Shown here piece after piece: positions 43,170 to 52,577 of a DNA stretch of 54,050 nt. Positions within the stretch are counted from its first letter, which is position 1. Every line of letters begins with the position of its first letter. Source of the DNA: CAZOKN01 sp964580525 (lineage in GTDB: Bacteria; Pseudomonadota; Alphaproteobacteria; Rickettsiales; UBA6187); the NCBI GenBank assembly GCA_964580525.1, contig CAZOKN010000008.1, positions 1 to 54,050 of the forward strand, written 5' to 3'. Position numbers and translations under genes: made by a program. Under the pieces are notes generated by a model. That model had not been told where the DNA came from. It saw nothing but the letters and a program-made list of their open reading frames with translations, and did not search any database.

Positions 43170-44249
43170 CTAGAACCCCGCCGGTTTTGGTAATTTGTGG
43201 TTCATAACGGCAAGAACCTTGAACAGACTACCCATTTCCTTAGGATTAATCAATCTGTCTATCGATGAAATTATATCGTTTTTTTGGCTATTATCAGCGT
43301 TGTTCAATAATGTATTTTTTCTTGTTTCAATTCCCATACTAAGCAAAAAATCTCTTTGTGTAGTTAAGTAAGGTGTGATTTTGCAATCACAAGCAGCTTC
43401 TTGTAAAGCCACAAAATCAACATGCGCAGTAATATCAGCCTCACCAGGATTTTCCAGAACAGGGTGATAGCTATGGTTTTTAACTGCCTGCAGAGTATTT
43501 TCATAGCCATATTTATCATAACCATAATCAATGATAAGTCCTGCACCACCTTTGCTGTGTATTAGCTTAGACAATTCTTTGAATATAGTTATAGCAGCAG
43601 GACATGTCTCAACAAAAGAACCATCATCCGCATTAGGATGCTTCAAATCGATAACACGATTAATAGCTTCTTTCTGAGTAAGTAAAAATTTTAGATATTT
43701 ATCACTGGCAAAAGATATGACACGTTCACACCATTTACCATTTTGCTTCACATATTGATGAATTGGCAACGCGTCGAAAAATTCGTTAGCGATTATTATA
43801 CAAGGCTTATCTGTTGGCAAATGTTCTATCTTATTAATCCAGGTAATTTTTCTGGCATAAGAGCTAAGACAGTTTTTCTGGATTTGCTGTAGTTTGCTAC
43901 TGCCCTCAAACATAAAAATGTTCATCGCAGCATGCAAACCCGAAATGTTTTTTGTTCCACGCAATAAATCATGCATCAATGTCCCACGGCCTGGCCCTAA
44001 TTCAACTAGATTAAAATCAGATGGCATTCCCATTTGCTGCCAGCTATGAGCACACCATATTCCAATCAACTCACCAAAAACCTGGCTAATTTCTGGCGAA
44101 GTTACAAAATCTCCCGCCTTACCAAAAGGTGAAGTTTTTTGATAATAGCCATGCTCGTGATTCATTAAAGCTTCCGCCATAAATTCTGCGATATTTATGC
44201 TACCACCATTTTTTTCAATAAGTTTTATAAGGTGTGAATTAAGCGGCAT
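43170..44249 (-). CDS. MidA/NDUFAF7-like SAM-dependent methyltransferase
   Basis: 359-residue protein of the DUF185 family, whose mitochondrial member NDUFAF7 dimethylates an Arg of NDUFS2 during complex I assembly. It shows AEFMAEALMNHEHGYYQ at the N-terminus, GKAGDFVTSPEISQVFGE, motif I NLVELGPGRGTLMHDLL (about 81-97) and IIANEFFDALPIHQY. The equivalent bacterial role, methylating NuoD, is inferred. It overlaps the lgt 3' end by 11 bases and is followed closely by pgeF. Confidence 0.9.
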   Translation of the reverse strand: MPLNSHLIKLIEKNGGSINIAEFMAEALMNHEHGYYQKTSPFGKAGDFVTSPEISQVFGELIGIWCAHSWQQMGMPSDFNLVELGPGRGTLMHDLLRGTKNISGLHAAMNIFMFEGSSKLQQIQKNCLSSYARKITWINKIEHLPTDKPCIIIANEFFDALPIHQYVKQNGKWCERVISFASDKYLKFLLTQKEAINRVIDLKHPNADDGSFVETCPAAITIFKELSKLIHSKGGAGLIIDYGYDKYGYENTLQAVKNHSYHPVLENPGEADITAHVDFVALQEAACDCKITPYLTTQRDFLLSMGIETRKNTLLNNADNSQKNDIISSIDRLINPKEMGSLFKVLAVMNHKLPKPAGF

Positions 44250-45033
44250 TGTTTATTTTCACTTTTCTTAACAGCATAAAAATACCTAATAACAACATAG
44301 GCATTGAAAGCATTTGTCCAGTTGTTATGTGATAAAATAAAAATCCTATTTGCTCGTCCGGTTCGCGGAAATTTTCCAGAAACATGCGTGACAAACCATA
44401 CCAGCAAAGGAATATGCCAGATAACCTTCCTGTGTATGATTTTATATTTGTATATTTAGTTAGCAAAAACATTACTGAAAACAACAATAAACCTTCCAGA
44501 GTTGCTTCAAATAGCTGACTTGGATAGCGCGGTAATGGCCCACCATTTGGGAAAATCATGCCTAAAGAGGAGTCTGTCACTCGGCCATATAATTCACCAT
44601 TAATGAAATTTGCCAGACGACCAAAGAACAGCCCAATAGGAGTTACACAAGCCGCCAAATCTAATAAAGAAAGAACATTAATTTTATATTTACGGCAGAA
44701 AATTGAAGTTGCCGCTATAAAACCAAGTAAGCCGCCATGAAATGACATGCCTCCTTGCCACACTTTTAAAGCATCAATCGGATTTTCTAGATAGAATGGC
44801 AGATTATAAAATAAGACGTAACCAATTCTACCGCCTAAAATTATACCAAATATAACCCAGACCATAAAATCATCAGAAACTTTCAGATTTTTTATCACTG
44901 GTGGCTTTTTGTTTAATATATCAGCATACCAACAACCACCTACTATACCGATTATATAGGCAACTGAATACCACCTGATAGCTAAGGGACCAATTTCAAG
45001 TATTACAGGATCAATATTGGGGTAGCTTATCAT
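44239..45033 (-). CDS. lgt: Prolipoprotein diacylglyceryl transferase
   Basis: 264-residue membrane enzyme that transfers diacylglycerol to the lipobox Cys. The Lgt signature GRLANFINGELYGR (about 138-151) contains the essential Arg and Asn; GGLLGFIAA with GGMSFHGG, GRIGYVLFYN, and a YPSQLFEA loop are also typical, with seven predicted helices. Substrates in the window include the OmpA-type and NodT-type lipoproteins. It leads the lgt-midA-pgeF operon. Confidence 0.96.
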   Translation of the reverse strand: MISYPNIDPVILEIGPLAIRWYSVAYIIGIVGGCWYADILNKKPPVIKNLKVSDDFMVWVIFGIILGGRIGYVLFYNLPFYLENPIDALKVWQGGMSFHGGLLGFIAATSIFCRKYKINVLSLLDLAACVTPIGLFFGRLANFINGELYGRVTDSSLGMIFPNGGPLPRYPSQLFEATLEGLLLFSVMFLLTKYTNIKSYTGRLSGIFLCWYGLSRMFLENFREPDEQIGFLFYHITTGQMLSMPMLLLGIFMLLRKVKINNAA

Positions 45034-45114
45034 TCTTTTTCATCTATACTTGTTGTAATTATATTTTTTTTATCATCTTCTTTGAAACTAATATAAGCAA
45101 GCAAAAGAGGCAAT

Positions 45115-45363
45115 ATGTCAAAGGATAATAAATTTTTTGAGGATTTTGTAAAGTTAGCTGGTTCTGCGATGGACACTGCTTTCAATTCCATGTCAGATAT
45201 GAAAAATCAATTTGAAGAAGCGGTGAGCCATAAAATTGATGAAGTTCTTAAAAAGAGAAATCTTGTAACCAGAGAAGAATTTGAAATAGTAAAAGAAATG
45301 CTTGAGAAAGCACGCCTTGAGCAGGAAAAACTAAAAAAGAAAATTAAAGATCTGGAACAATAA
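45115..45363 (+). CDS. UbiK-like ubiquinone biosynthesis accessory factor
   Basis: 82 residues: an N-terminal amphipathic stretch FFEDFVKLAGSAMDTAFNSM and a C-terminal coiled coil VTREEFEIVKEMLEKARLEQ followed by Lys-rich heptads. This is the BMFP/YqiC (UbiK) layout; in enterobacteria UbiK binds UbiJ and lipid in ubiquinone synthesis. GAGG precedes the ATG. The stop overlaps the proC start by one base. Confidence 0.88.
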   Translation: MSKDNKFFEDFVKLAGSAMDTAFNSMSDMKNQFEEAVSHKIDEVLKKRNLVTREEFEIVKEMLEKARLEQEKLKKKIKDLEQ

Positions 45364-46181
45364 TGATTAATGAAAGCGTTTTATTGGTTGGATGTGGCAG
45401 AATGGGCAGTGCCCTTCTTGAAGGTTTCCTTGGTAGAGTTCCAGCTCACAAAATGACTGTCGTTGAACCAAGCGCTGAAACAGCAAAAATTCTCAAAGAA
45501 ACTTACGGCGTTAACGTTGTTAAAGGCATTAATGAAACTTTTTTTGATATAAGCGAATTTAACGTTGTTATATTTGCTGTAAAACCACAGATAATAGAAT
45601 CTATCATGCCGTTTTTTAAGCATGACAATCTAAAAAGTAGCCTTTTCATTTCAATAGCTGCAGGAAAAACCATAGGATTTTTTGAAAAATTCCTTGGTAA
45701 AAAAGCAAAAATTATTAGAACCATGCCCAACTTGCCAGCAATTGTGAAAGAAGGAGCAACCGTTGCAGTTGCCAATAAAAATGTTGATAAAGAGTCGAAA
45801 GAACGTGCCTCTAAATTATTTTCATCTGTGGGAGAATTCTTTTGGATTAAGGATGAAAAATTGCTTGATGCAGTAACAGCAATATCAGGCAGCGGCCCTG
45901 CCTATGTTTTTCACTTTATGGAATGTTTAATAGAATCCGCAATTAAACTAGGCCTGCCAAAAGATTTGGCAAAATCATTAGCCTATTCAACTGTTATGGG
46001 TAGCGCCAAATTAGCCAAAACTTCTGACAAGAACGTAAATGATTTGAAAGTTCAGGTCACAAGCCCAGGTGGCACAACCGAAGCTGCACTAAAAGTATTA
46101 GAAGGCAAAAACGGCCTTGGCCAACTAATGAACGAAGCAACTTCTTCTGCCTGTAAGCGTTCTAAAGAATTAGCAGCTTAA
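45363..46181 (+). CDS. proC: Pyrroline-5-carboxylate reductase
   Basis: 272-residue enzyme that makes proline from 1-pyrroline-5-carboxylate with NAD(P)H. Rossmann start VLLVGCGRMGSALLEGF (6-22), FAVKPQ, RTMPNLPAIVKEGA, the signature AVTAISGSGPAYVFHFME (about 165-182), and the C-terminal VTSPGGTTEAALKVLE are all present. It is coupled to ubiK in a TAATG junction. The presence of proC argues that the organism still makes proline. Confidence 0.96.
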   Translation: MINESVLLVGCGRMGSALLEGFLGRVPAHKMTVVEPSAETAKILKETYGVNVVKGINETFFDISEFNVVIFAVKPQIIESIMPFFKHDNLKSSLFISIAAGKTIGFFEKFLGKKAKIIRTMPNLPAIVKEGATVAVANKNVDKESKERASKLFSSVGEFFWIKDEKLLDAVTAISGSGPAYVFHFMECLIESAIKLGLPKDLAKSLAYSTVMGSAKLAKTSDKNVNDLKVQVTSPGGTTEAALKVLEGKNGLGQLMNEATSSACKRSKELAA

Positions 46182-46225
46182 TTTTTTCAATCAAAACACC
46201 AGACAACTACATTCCTTAAAAGAAA

Positions 46226-46277
46226 AAATGCAGCCTTACGACAATGGAGCAAACAGAACCAACGTCAAGACTGCATT
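46226..46277. other. Structured element between proC and HU gene
   Basis: AATGCAG (46227-46233) pairs with CTGCATT (46271-46277). After a C/A mismatch the stem resumes as CTT (46235-46237) with AAG (46267-46269), then ACG (46238-46240) with CGT (46263-46265) past a bulged C. The hairpin spans 51 bases with 13 pairs and a 22-base loop. No T-run follows on either strand, so a simple terminator is unlikely to be the whole story; processing site, attenuator or weak terminator are possible. Confidence 0.4.
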
Positions 46278-46299
46278 ATCCAAAGTAAGTGAAAAATAT

Positions 46300-46572
46300 C
46301 TATTTCACTGCATCTTGCAAAGTTTTACCAGCTTTAAATTTAGCTACATTCTTAGCAGCAATCTTTATTTCTTTGCCAGTTTGTGGGTTACGTCCAGTAC
46401 GCGCTTTACGCTTTGCTTTAGATATAGTTACAAATCCTGGAATAGTAACTTTATCACCTTTTTTAACTGCTTTAGTAACAGCAGCTATAAAAGCATTCAA
46501 AGCGCTCTCTGCATCAACTTTTGAAAGTTCTGCATCTTTTGCAATAGCTGCAACAAGCTCAGTTTTATTCAT
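46300..46572 (-). CDS. hup: HU-family DNA-binding protein
   Basis: 90-residue nucleoid protein. MNKTELVAAIAKDAELSK begins the helical dimer body; GDKVTIPGFVTISKAKRKAR then the RTGRNPQTGKEIKI beta arm, which inserts into the minor groove, carries the conserved Pro; the C-terminus VAKFKAGKTLQDAV is typical. AGGAG lies upstream of the ATG. Two nested hairpins lie 50-130 bases before the start. Confidence 0.96.
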   Translation of the reverse strand: MNKTELVAAIAKDAELSKVDAESALNAFIAAVTKAVKKGDKVTIPGFVTISKAKRKARTGRNPQTGKEIKIAAKNVAKFKAGKTLQDAVK

Positions 46573-46621
46573 AAAAAATAACTCCTAATTGAAATTTATA
46601 ATAGCAAACTACACTCTGAAA

Positions 46622-46702
46622 TTTTCCAAAGCAAGTAAAACTCTTGCATTAACTGGAAAAAATCAAATATAGCTTTGTTCATAGCATTAATCTAATGCTA
46701 TG
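46622..46702. other. Two hairpins between RND operon end and HU gene
   Basis: Hairpin one: TTTTCCA (46622-46628) with TGGAAAA (46654-46660), enclosing GCAAG (46631-46635) with CTTGC (46643-46647). Hairpin two: a perfect 10-bp stem CATAGCATTA (46680-46689) with TAATGCTATG (46693-46702) and a 3-base loop. Hairpin two lies 50 bases past the RND outer-membrane gene and may end that operon, though no T-run follows. Hairpin one overlaps the likely HU promoter region and may be regulatory. Confidence 0.45.
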
Positions 46703-46751
46703 CCTAACATTTTTACAATATTGGAAAAAAATTTAAATACTATTACTGATA

Positions 46752-48164
46752 TTAGCGTACACCGCCACCCAATGCTTTATAAAGATTCACTTGATTAGAG
46801 AACAAACTCTTTTTTGTTTCTATAACATTTTGCTCAGCAATAAATAATGATCGTTGTGCATCCAGAACGCTAAGGAAGCTATCAATACCCTGTTTATATC
46901 TAGCATAAGAAAGATCATAGGTTTCTTTAGTCGCATTAACAAGCTGCCGTCTTGCCTCAAGCTCATCGCTTAATGTTTGAAGAGCCGCAAGCTCATTAGA
47001 TACTTCTTTAAATGCTGTCTGAATAGATTTTTCATATTCAGCAATAGCAATATCTTTTTGCACTTGAGTATATTTTAAATTAGCAGCGTTCTTGCCAGCT
47101 TCAAAAATAGGCATTGTTACACTTGGGGCAAAGCTCCAAGCACCACCCGAGCCTGCAGAAAATAAATTTGAAAGATCACTACTAGCAAAACCATAAGATC
47201 CTGTAAGTGATATGGTTGGAAAGAAAGCAGCCCGTGCAGCACCTATATTGGCATTAGCCGATTGTAGTTCATATTCAGCCTTTTTTACATCCGGCCTTTC
47301 CAATAAAACTTTCGATGGCACATCAACAGGCAATTTCTTTTCAAAAGTAATATCGTCTAATGTTTTTTCATCTAATGAAATATTTTCACTAGAACCCAAC
47401 AACAACTGCAAGGCATTTTCATCTTGCGCAACAAGGCGAGTATAAAGCGCATTATTAGCTTTTGCTGTTTCAACAGCAGTACGCACCTGTGCTACATCAA
47501 GTTTCGAGCCGACACCCTTTGCATAGCTTTTTGAAATAAGTTCATAAGATTTATTCTGTGTCGATAAAGTCTCTTCTGTAACCTTCAGAATTTTACGTTC
47601 TGCCATTAATTGTAAATAAGCATTTGCAGTTTCGGCAATTAAAGCGATCTGAACTGCATCTCTTGCAGATTGTGTTGCAAGATAAGTATCTAAAGCAGCT
47701 TTGTTCTGGCTACGCAATTTACCAAACAAATCCAATTCAAATGCTGTGCTAGCAAGATTAGTTTCATATCTTGAGCTAATATATTCCTGCCCTGTACTAC
47801 TTATATTTTTTGGAATATTTTGTCTGGCACCAGAGGCCTCACCATCAATATGAGGAAGCAGGTCAGAACGCTTAACTCGATATAATTGTCTTGCAGCCTC
47901 AACATTCAAAGCTGCTACTCTCAAATCACGATTATTATCCAGAGCTGTTTGAATAACTTTTTGTAGTTGTGGCAAGGTGAAAAAATCTTTCCAGCCAGTT
48001 TTATCAACTGGTTCAGACTTTTCTTCTGGCGAAATCTGATTAACATTGCTATTCCATTTATCCGCAACAGGAAGAACCGGCCGTGAATATTTTGGCATCA
48101 TAGTACAGCCTTGAAGAAGCAGAAGTGATATCGCCAATATTTGTGTTAATGATTTATTATTCAC
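46752..48164 (-). CDS. RND efflux outer-membrane lipoprotein (NodT/OprM family)
   Basis: 470-residue TolC-type outer-membrane channel of a tripartite pump. A lipobox LLQGC (Cys20) marks it as a lipoprotein; MMPKYSRPVLPVADKW is the typical NodT start. Two OEP repeats follow, with ALDNNRDLRVAALNVEAARQ and DLLPHIDGEASGARQN in the first half, and ERPDVKKAEYELQSANANIG and ARAAFFPTISLTGSYG in the second. It is the last gene of the adaptor-permease-channel operon, 7 bases after the permease gene. Confidence 0.94.
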   Translation of the reverse strand: MNNKSLTQILAISLLLLQGCTMMPKYSRPVLPVADKWNSNVNQISPEEKSEPVDKTGWKDFFTLPQLQKVIQTALDNNRDLRVAALNVEAARQLYRVKRSDLLPHIDGEASGARQNIPKNISSTGQEYISSRYETNLASTAFELDLFGKLRSQNKAALDTYLATQSARDAVQIALIAETANAYLQLMAERKILKVTEETLSTQNKSYELISKSYAKGVGSKLDVAQVRTAVETAKANNALYTRLVAQDENALQLLLGSSENISLDEKTLDDITFEKKLPVDVPSKVLLERPDVKKAEYELQSANANIGAARAAFFPTISLTGSYGFASSDLSNLFSAGSGGAWSFAPSVTMPIFEAGKNAANLKYTQVQKDIAIAEYEKSIQTAFKEVSNELAALQTLSDELEARRQLVNATKETYDLSYARYKQGIDSFLSVLDAQRSLFIAEQNVIETKKSLFSNQVNLYKALGGGVR

Positions 48165-48171
48165 TACTCAC

Positions 48172-51100
48172 CTATTTCTTACTTTTTCTATTTAAAGCTA
48201 TTGTCTGCACCCAGATATAGAATAATGGAACAAACAATATAGCAAGCAATGTTGCCGCCAACATCCCGCCCATAACACCAATTCCTATAGCATGCTGACT
48301 TGCCGAACCCGCACCTCTTGCAAGAGCAAGTGGCAATACCCCAAGAATAAATGCCATTGAGGTCATTATAATTGGCCGGAAGCGCAGTTTTGCTGCTTTC
48401 ATAGTTGCTTCTTTCAAGTCATGACCCTGTTCATAAAGGTTTTTCGCGAACTCTACAATTAATATAGCATTTTTAGCGGTAAGTCCCATTGTTGTTAATA
48501 ATGCTACCTGGAAATAAACGTCATTACCTAGTTTAAAAATATTAGCGGCCATTACAGTACCTATAATACCCAAAGGTACAACAAGCATAACTGAAAATGG
48601 CACTGACCAACTTTCATAAAGAGCTGCAAGGCAAAGGAATATTATAATTGCAGATAAGGCATAAAGCGCTGGCGCTTGAGCACCTGAAAGTTTTTCTTCA
48701 TAAGAAAGTCCTGTCCATTCATAACCAATACCGCTAGGTAGGCTAGCAGCCATTTTTTCCATTTCATGAATTGCCTCTCCCGTACTTATACCAGGCGCAG
48801 CAGAACCCTGAATATTAACGGAACTACTGCCGTTAAATCTTTCAAGTTTTGGCGAACCGTATGTCCAACGTGCAGAAGAAAAATTATCAAAAGATACCAT
48901 CTGCCCTTTATTATTACGCACATACCACTGGCTAACATCTTCTGGCATCATTCTATATGGAGCATCTGCCTGTATATAAACTTTTTTAATACGACCTTTA
49001 TCAATAAAATCGTTAACATAAGCAGAGCCCCATGCAGTTTGCAGAGTTTGGTTTATATTAGCTATAGAGATACCAAGAGCAGTTGCTTTTTCGTTATCAA
49101 TATCAATTTTATATTCTGACACGTCACTAAGACCATTAGGTCGTACTGCCTGCAATTTTGGATTCTTCGCTGCCATACCCAACATTTGGTTTCTTGCATT
49201 CATGAGTGCTTCGTGGCCGAGCCCTCCACGATCAAGAAGCTGAAAATCAAATCCGGAAGAATTACCAAGTTCCCTTATTGGCGGCGGATAAAAAGCAAAC
49301 GCTGTAACATCCTTAATTTTCTGAAAAGCACCCATAGAACGCCTTGCGAGAGAAAATACTGTTTGCTCTGCTTTTTCTCTATCCTTCCAATCTTTTAGTC
49401 CCACGAAGCCAAGAGCCATATTTTGAGCACTACCCGCAAAACTAAATCCTGTTACTGTAAATAGATGGTCGATTGTATCATTCTCATTTGCAAGGAAGTA
49501 ATCCTCTATCTGCTTCACACTTTCAAGAGTACGCTCTGAAGTTGAACCTGGAGGAGCAGAGGCCATTAAATACATAACACCCTGATCTTCATCAGGTAGG
49601 AAAGAGCCTGGTAAAATCGAAAATAAAAACATCAATCCCCCCACAAGACCACCATAAACAACAAGGAATCTAGATGTTCTTCTGCTGATATAGCCAGAAG
49701 TTTTTACGTAATTATTACGACCATTATTAAATTTACGATTAAACCAACCAAAGAATCCTGTTCGTTGTTCACCATGCCCTTTTTCTACTGGCTTTAATAA
49801 TGTAGCGCAAAGTGATGGCGAAAGTATTAGTGCTACTAAAACAGAAAGCCCCATTGCAGACACAATGGTCAAAGAAAATTGGCGATAAATTGCACCGGCA
49901 GAACCTTTAAAAAATGCCATTGGTATAAATACCGCAGAAAGCACAAGCGCAATACCTATCAATGCACCAGTAATCTGATCCATAGATTTGCGGGTTGCTT
50001 CTTTAGGAGGGAGTCCTTCTTCGCTCATAATTCTTTCTACGTTCTCTACAACAACAATCGCGTCGTCAACTAACAAACCAATCGCTAATACCATCGCAAA
50101 CATTGTAAGAACGTTTATGGTAAAACCAAAAGCAGCAAGCACTGCAAAAGTTCCCAGCAAAACTACAGGGACAGCAATTGTAGGAATTAACGTTGCTCGG
50201 AAATTTTGCAAGAATAAGTACATAACCAAGAATACGAGAAATATCGCTTCTATCAAAGTTTCAACAACTCCTTTAATAGAAAGTCTAACGAAAGGCGTGC
50301 TATCGTATGGATAAATAATTTTAACTTTTTCTGGCAAGAATTTAGATAATTCAGCTATTTTTGCTTTAACATCATCAGCAGTTTGTAATGCATTTGCACC
50401 CGTTGCAAGGCTGACCGCTATACCAGCAGCTGGCTGCCTCTTATAACGCACAAGCCTTGTATAAGTCTGAGCACCAAGTTCAACACGTGCTACATCACTC
50501 AACCGCACTTGCGATCCATCTGTATTAACACGCAGTATAATTTTATTAAAATCATCAACTGTTTGCAGACGCGATTGAGCTGTTATAGTAGCATTAATCT
50601 GTTGGCCAGGAACCGCAGGAAGACCACCAATTTGTCCGGCAGAAACGTCTATATTTTGATCGCGAATTGCCGCACTAACATCCATAACCGTCATATTATA
50701 ACTAAGCAATTTATGGGGATTTAGCCATATCCGCATAGAATGTGGATCACCAAATACAGTAACGTTACCCACTCCGTTAATGCGGGAAATTGAATCTTGT
50801 ATTTTGGAAGAAAGCATATCACCCAATTCTTGCTGGCTTATACTTCCATCTTCTGAATAAAAACCCGCAACTAAAAGGAAGCTACCATTTGATTTAGTAA
50901 CTGTTACACCCTGACTTTGAACTTCTTGAGGCAAAAGAGAAATAGCAGACTGTACTTTATTCTGAACCTGAACTTGGGCTATATCTGGATCAGTTCCATT
51001 TTCAAATGTAACGGTAATTGATGCATTTCCAGCAGAGTCCGTACTAGAACTAAAATATCGTAAATTATCAATACCAGACAATTTTTGTTCAATTACCTGA

Positions 51101-51285
51101 GTAACACTATTTTCAAGAGTTACTGACGAAGCACCAGGATAGCTGGCCCTTATTGAAACTGAAGGAGGTGCAATATTAGGATATTGCTCAATTGGCAAGT
51201 TCGTAATAGAAAGAATTCCGGCAATCATTATAATGATTGCAATCACCCAAGCAAAAACAGGACGATCAATAAAAAATCTAGACAT
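48172..51285 (-). CDS. RND multidrug efflux permease (AcrB/MexB, HAE1)
   Basis: 1037-residue inner-membrane proton-drug antiporter with 12 helices and two periplasmic loops. FFIDRPVFAWVIAIIIM is the standard HAE1 start; the proton-relay Asp pair lies in IGLLVDDAIVVVENVERI and the Lys in TMGLTAKNAILIVEF; GIALVLSAVFIPMAFF and LPDEDQGVMYL are family landmarks. Broad amphiphilic drug export is expected; the substrate range cannot be deduced. It is separated from the adaptor gene by 2 bases and from the channel gene by 7, so one mRNA is expected, controlled by the divergent TetR regulator. Confidence 0.97.
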   Translation of the reverse strand: MSRFFIDRPVFAWVIAIIIMIAGILSITNLPIEQYPNIAPPSVSIRASYPGASSVTLENSVTQVIEQKLSGIDNLRYFSSSTDSAGNASITVTFENGTDPDIAQVQVQNKVQSAISLLPQEVQSQGVTVTKSNGSFLLVAGFYSEDGSISQQELGDMLSSKIQDSISRINGVGNVTVFGDPHSMRIWLNPHKLLSYNMTVMDVSAAIRDQNIDVSAGQIGGLPAVPGQQINATITAQSRLQTVDDFNKIILRVNTDGSQVRLSDVARVELGAQTYTRLVRYKRQPAAGIAVSLATGANALQTADDVKAKIAELSKFLPEKVKIIYPYDSTPFVRLSIKGVVETLIEAIFLVFLVMYLFLQNFRATLIPTIAVPVVLLGTFAVLAAFGFTINVLTMFAMVLAIGLLVDDAIVVVENVERIMSEEGLPPKEATRKSMDQITGALIGIALVLSAVFIPMAFFKGSAGAIYRQFSLTIVSAMGLSVLVALILSPSLCATLLKPVEKGHGEQRTGFFGWFNRKFNNGRNNYVKTSGYISRRTSRFLVVYGGLVGGLMFLFSILPGSFLPDEDQGVMYLMASAPPGSTSERTLESVKQIEDYFLANENDTIDHLFTVTGFSFAGSAQNMALGFVGLKDWKDREKAEQTVFSLARRSMGAFQKIKDVTAFAFYPPPIRELGNSSGFDFQLLDRGGLGHEALMNARNQMLGMAAKNPKLQAVRPNGLSDVSEYKIDIDNEKATALGISIANINQTLQTAWGSAYVNDFIDKGRIKKVYIQADAPYRMMPEDVSQWYVRNNKGQMVSFDNFSSARWTYGSPKLERFNGSSSVNIQGSAAPGISTGEAIHEMEKMAASLPSGIGYEWTGLSYEEKLSGAQAPALYALSAIIIFLCLAALYESWSVPFSVMLVVPLGIIGTVMAANIFKLGNDVYFQVALLTTMGLTAKNAILIVEFAKNLYEQGHDLKEATMKAAKLRFRPIIMTSMAFILGVLPLALARGAGSASQHAIGIGVMGGMLAATLLAILFVPLFYIWVQTIALNRKSKK

Positions 51286-51287
51286 AC

Positions 51288-52472
51288 CTATTTACCATCT
51301 GCGTTTGGAGCAGCTTCTGGAGCTACAGGAATATTTTCAGATTCAATTTTTGGTGAAACTTTCATACCTGGCTTCAAGCTTATAATAGCACCTGTAATTA
51401 CAATATCACCAGAATTTAATCCACTTTTTACGACCCACTGACCATCCAAAATTGATTTTTCCACTTCAACCACTCTAGGATTAATTACATTTTCTTTATC
51501 TGCAACCCACACAGCCAACGTTCCATCAGGATTTCGAACGGAAGCTTTTTGCGGTATCAGTATCGCATCAGGATATTCCATTTGCAAACGCGCCCTAACA
51601 AAAAGGCCAGGCAACAACAAACCATCAGGATTTGGGAATAAGGCACGCAATTGTACAGAGCCAGTTGTTTGATCAACAGTCACTTCGTGGAACTGCAATT
51701 TTCCTTCATATTTATATTCTGACTCTCCATCCAAAATTAATTTTACAGGAATGTTTTCCCCACCTTCCATTTTATGGCGCAGACGCATTAAGTCAGCACT
51801 AGATTGAGTCATATCAACATACATAGGATCCAGTTGCGTAATTGTAGCCAAAGCCTGAGTCTGGCTAGCTGTTACAAGCGCGCCTTTAGTAACAGAAGAT
51901 TTACCAATTCTACCAGATATTGGTGCATAAACTTTCGTATAATTCAGATTAATTTTAGCACTGGCCACAGACGCTTCAGCAATAGCAACTTCAGCCTGAG
52001 CTTGAGCTAAATTTGCCTGAGTATCATCATATTCTTGCTTGCTTATAGCATTAATTTTAACCAGGTCTTTATATCTTTCATTCTTTGTAAAAACTGATTT
52101 TACATTTGCTTGCGCCTTACCTAAATCAGCCAAAGCACTGTCTAAAGTGGCTTTATACAAATCAGGATTAATTTGATATAGTTGCTGACCTTCTTGAACC
52201 GCACTACCTTCCTCAAAAAGCCTCTCAGTTACAATGCCGCTAACTTGAGGACGAATTTCAGCCGATTTATAAGCAGTTGTCCTGCCTGGCAATTCTTCGT
52301 ATATCATCGCCGATGCAGATTTTATAACAATAGCAGGAACTTCCAATGGAGGTTGCTCTGCCATCAAGTTAGCAGGAACAGGAGCGCCACCCTTCTTATT
52401 AAGCGCTATGTATACAGCAGAAGCCACCATAAGAATGGCAATTACAACGATAACTAAAATATTCTTTTTCAT
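51288..52472 (-). CDS. RND periplasmic adaptor (AcrA/MexA-like)
   Basis: 394-residue membrane-fusion protein linking permease to channel. An N-terminal membrane anchor (about 4-25) lacks the lipobox cysteine of E. coli AcrA, so it is held by the helix. The ELPGRTTAYKSAEIRPQVSG element, lipoyl half-motifs, a coiled-coil hairpin rich in AQAEVAIAEASVASAKINLN, and YAPISGRIGKSSVTKGALV follow, then a beta barrel with PGLFVRARL. First gene of the efflux operon, 105 bases from the divergent regulator. Confidence 0.95.
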   Translation of the reverse strand: MKKNILVIVVIAILMVASAVYIALNKKGGAPVPANLMAEQPPLEVPAIVIKSASAMIYEELPGRTTAYKSAEIRPQVSGIVTERLFEEGSAVQEGQQLYQINPDLYKATLDSALADLGKAQANVKSVFTKNERYKDLVKINAISKQEYDDTQANLAQAQAEVAIAEASVASAKINLNYTKVYAPISGRIGKSSVTKGALVTASQTQALATITQLDPMYVDMTQSSADLMRLRHKMEGGENIPVKLILDGESEYKYEGKLQFHEVTVDQTTGSVQLRALFPNPDGLLLPGLFVRARLQMEYPDAILIPQKASVRNPDGTLAVWVADKENVINPRVVEVEKSILDGQWVVKSGLNSGDIVITGAIISLKPGMKVSPKIESENIPVAPEAAPNADGK

Positions 52473-52519
52473 CAGATGCTTCTTATTTTTATTTTATTTC
52501 TTTACAAAAAGATACGTGG

Positions 52520-52548
52520 ACTATACCATATACATACATGTATGTATA
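52520..52548 (-). promoter_or_regulatory. Promoter of the RND efflux operon
   Basis: On the minus strand TATACA (52543-52548, 4 of 6), 17 bases, TATAGT (52520-52525). The -35 box and most of the spacer are inside the 20-bp palindromic operator, so repressor binding would exclude RNA polymerase. Transcription should begin near 52513. Confidence 0.6.
52529..52548. promoter_or_regulatory. AcrR-type palindromic operator
   Basis: A perfect 20-bp palindrome with half-sites TATACATACA and TGTATGTATA. From memory the E. coli AcrR operator has the same TACATACAT half-site but with a central spacer; here the halves abut. It sits between the divergent regulator and efflux genes and overlaps the operon promoter, the usual position for a TetR-family repressor site. 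Confidence 0.85.
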
Positions 52549-52577
52549 GTAATATATTACCTTATGGAGATTAATTT

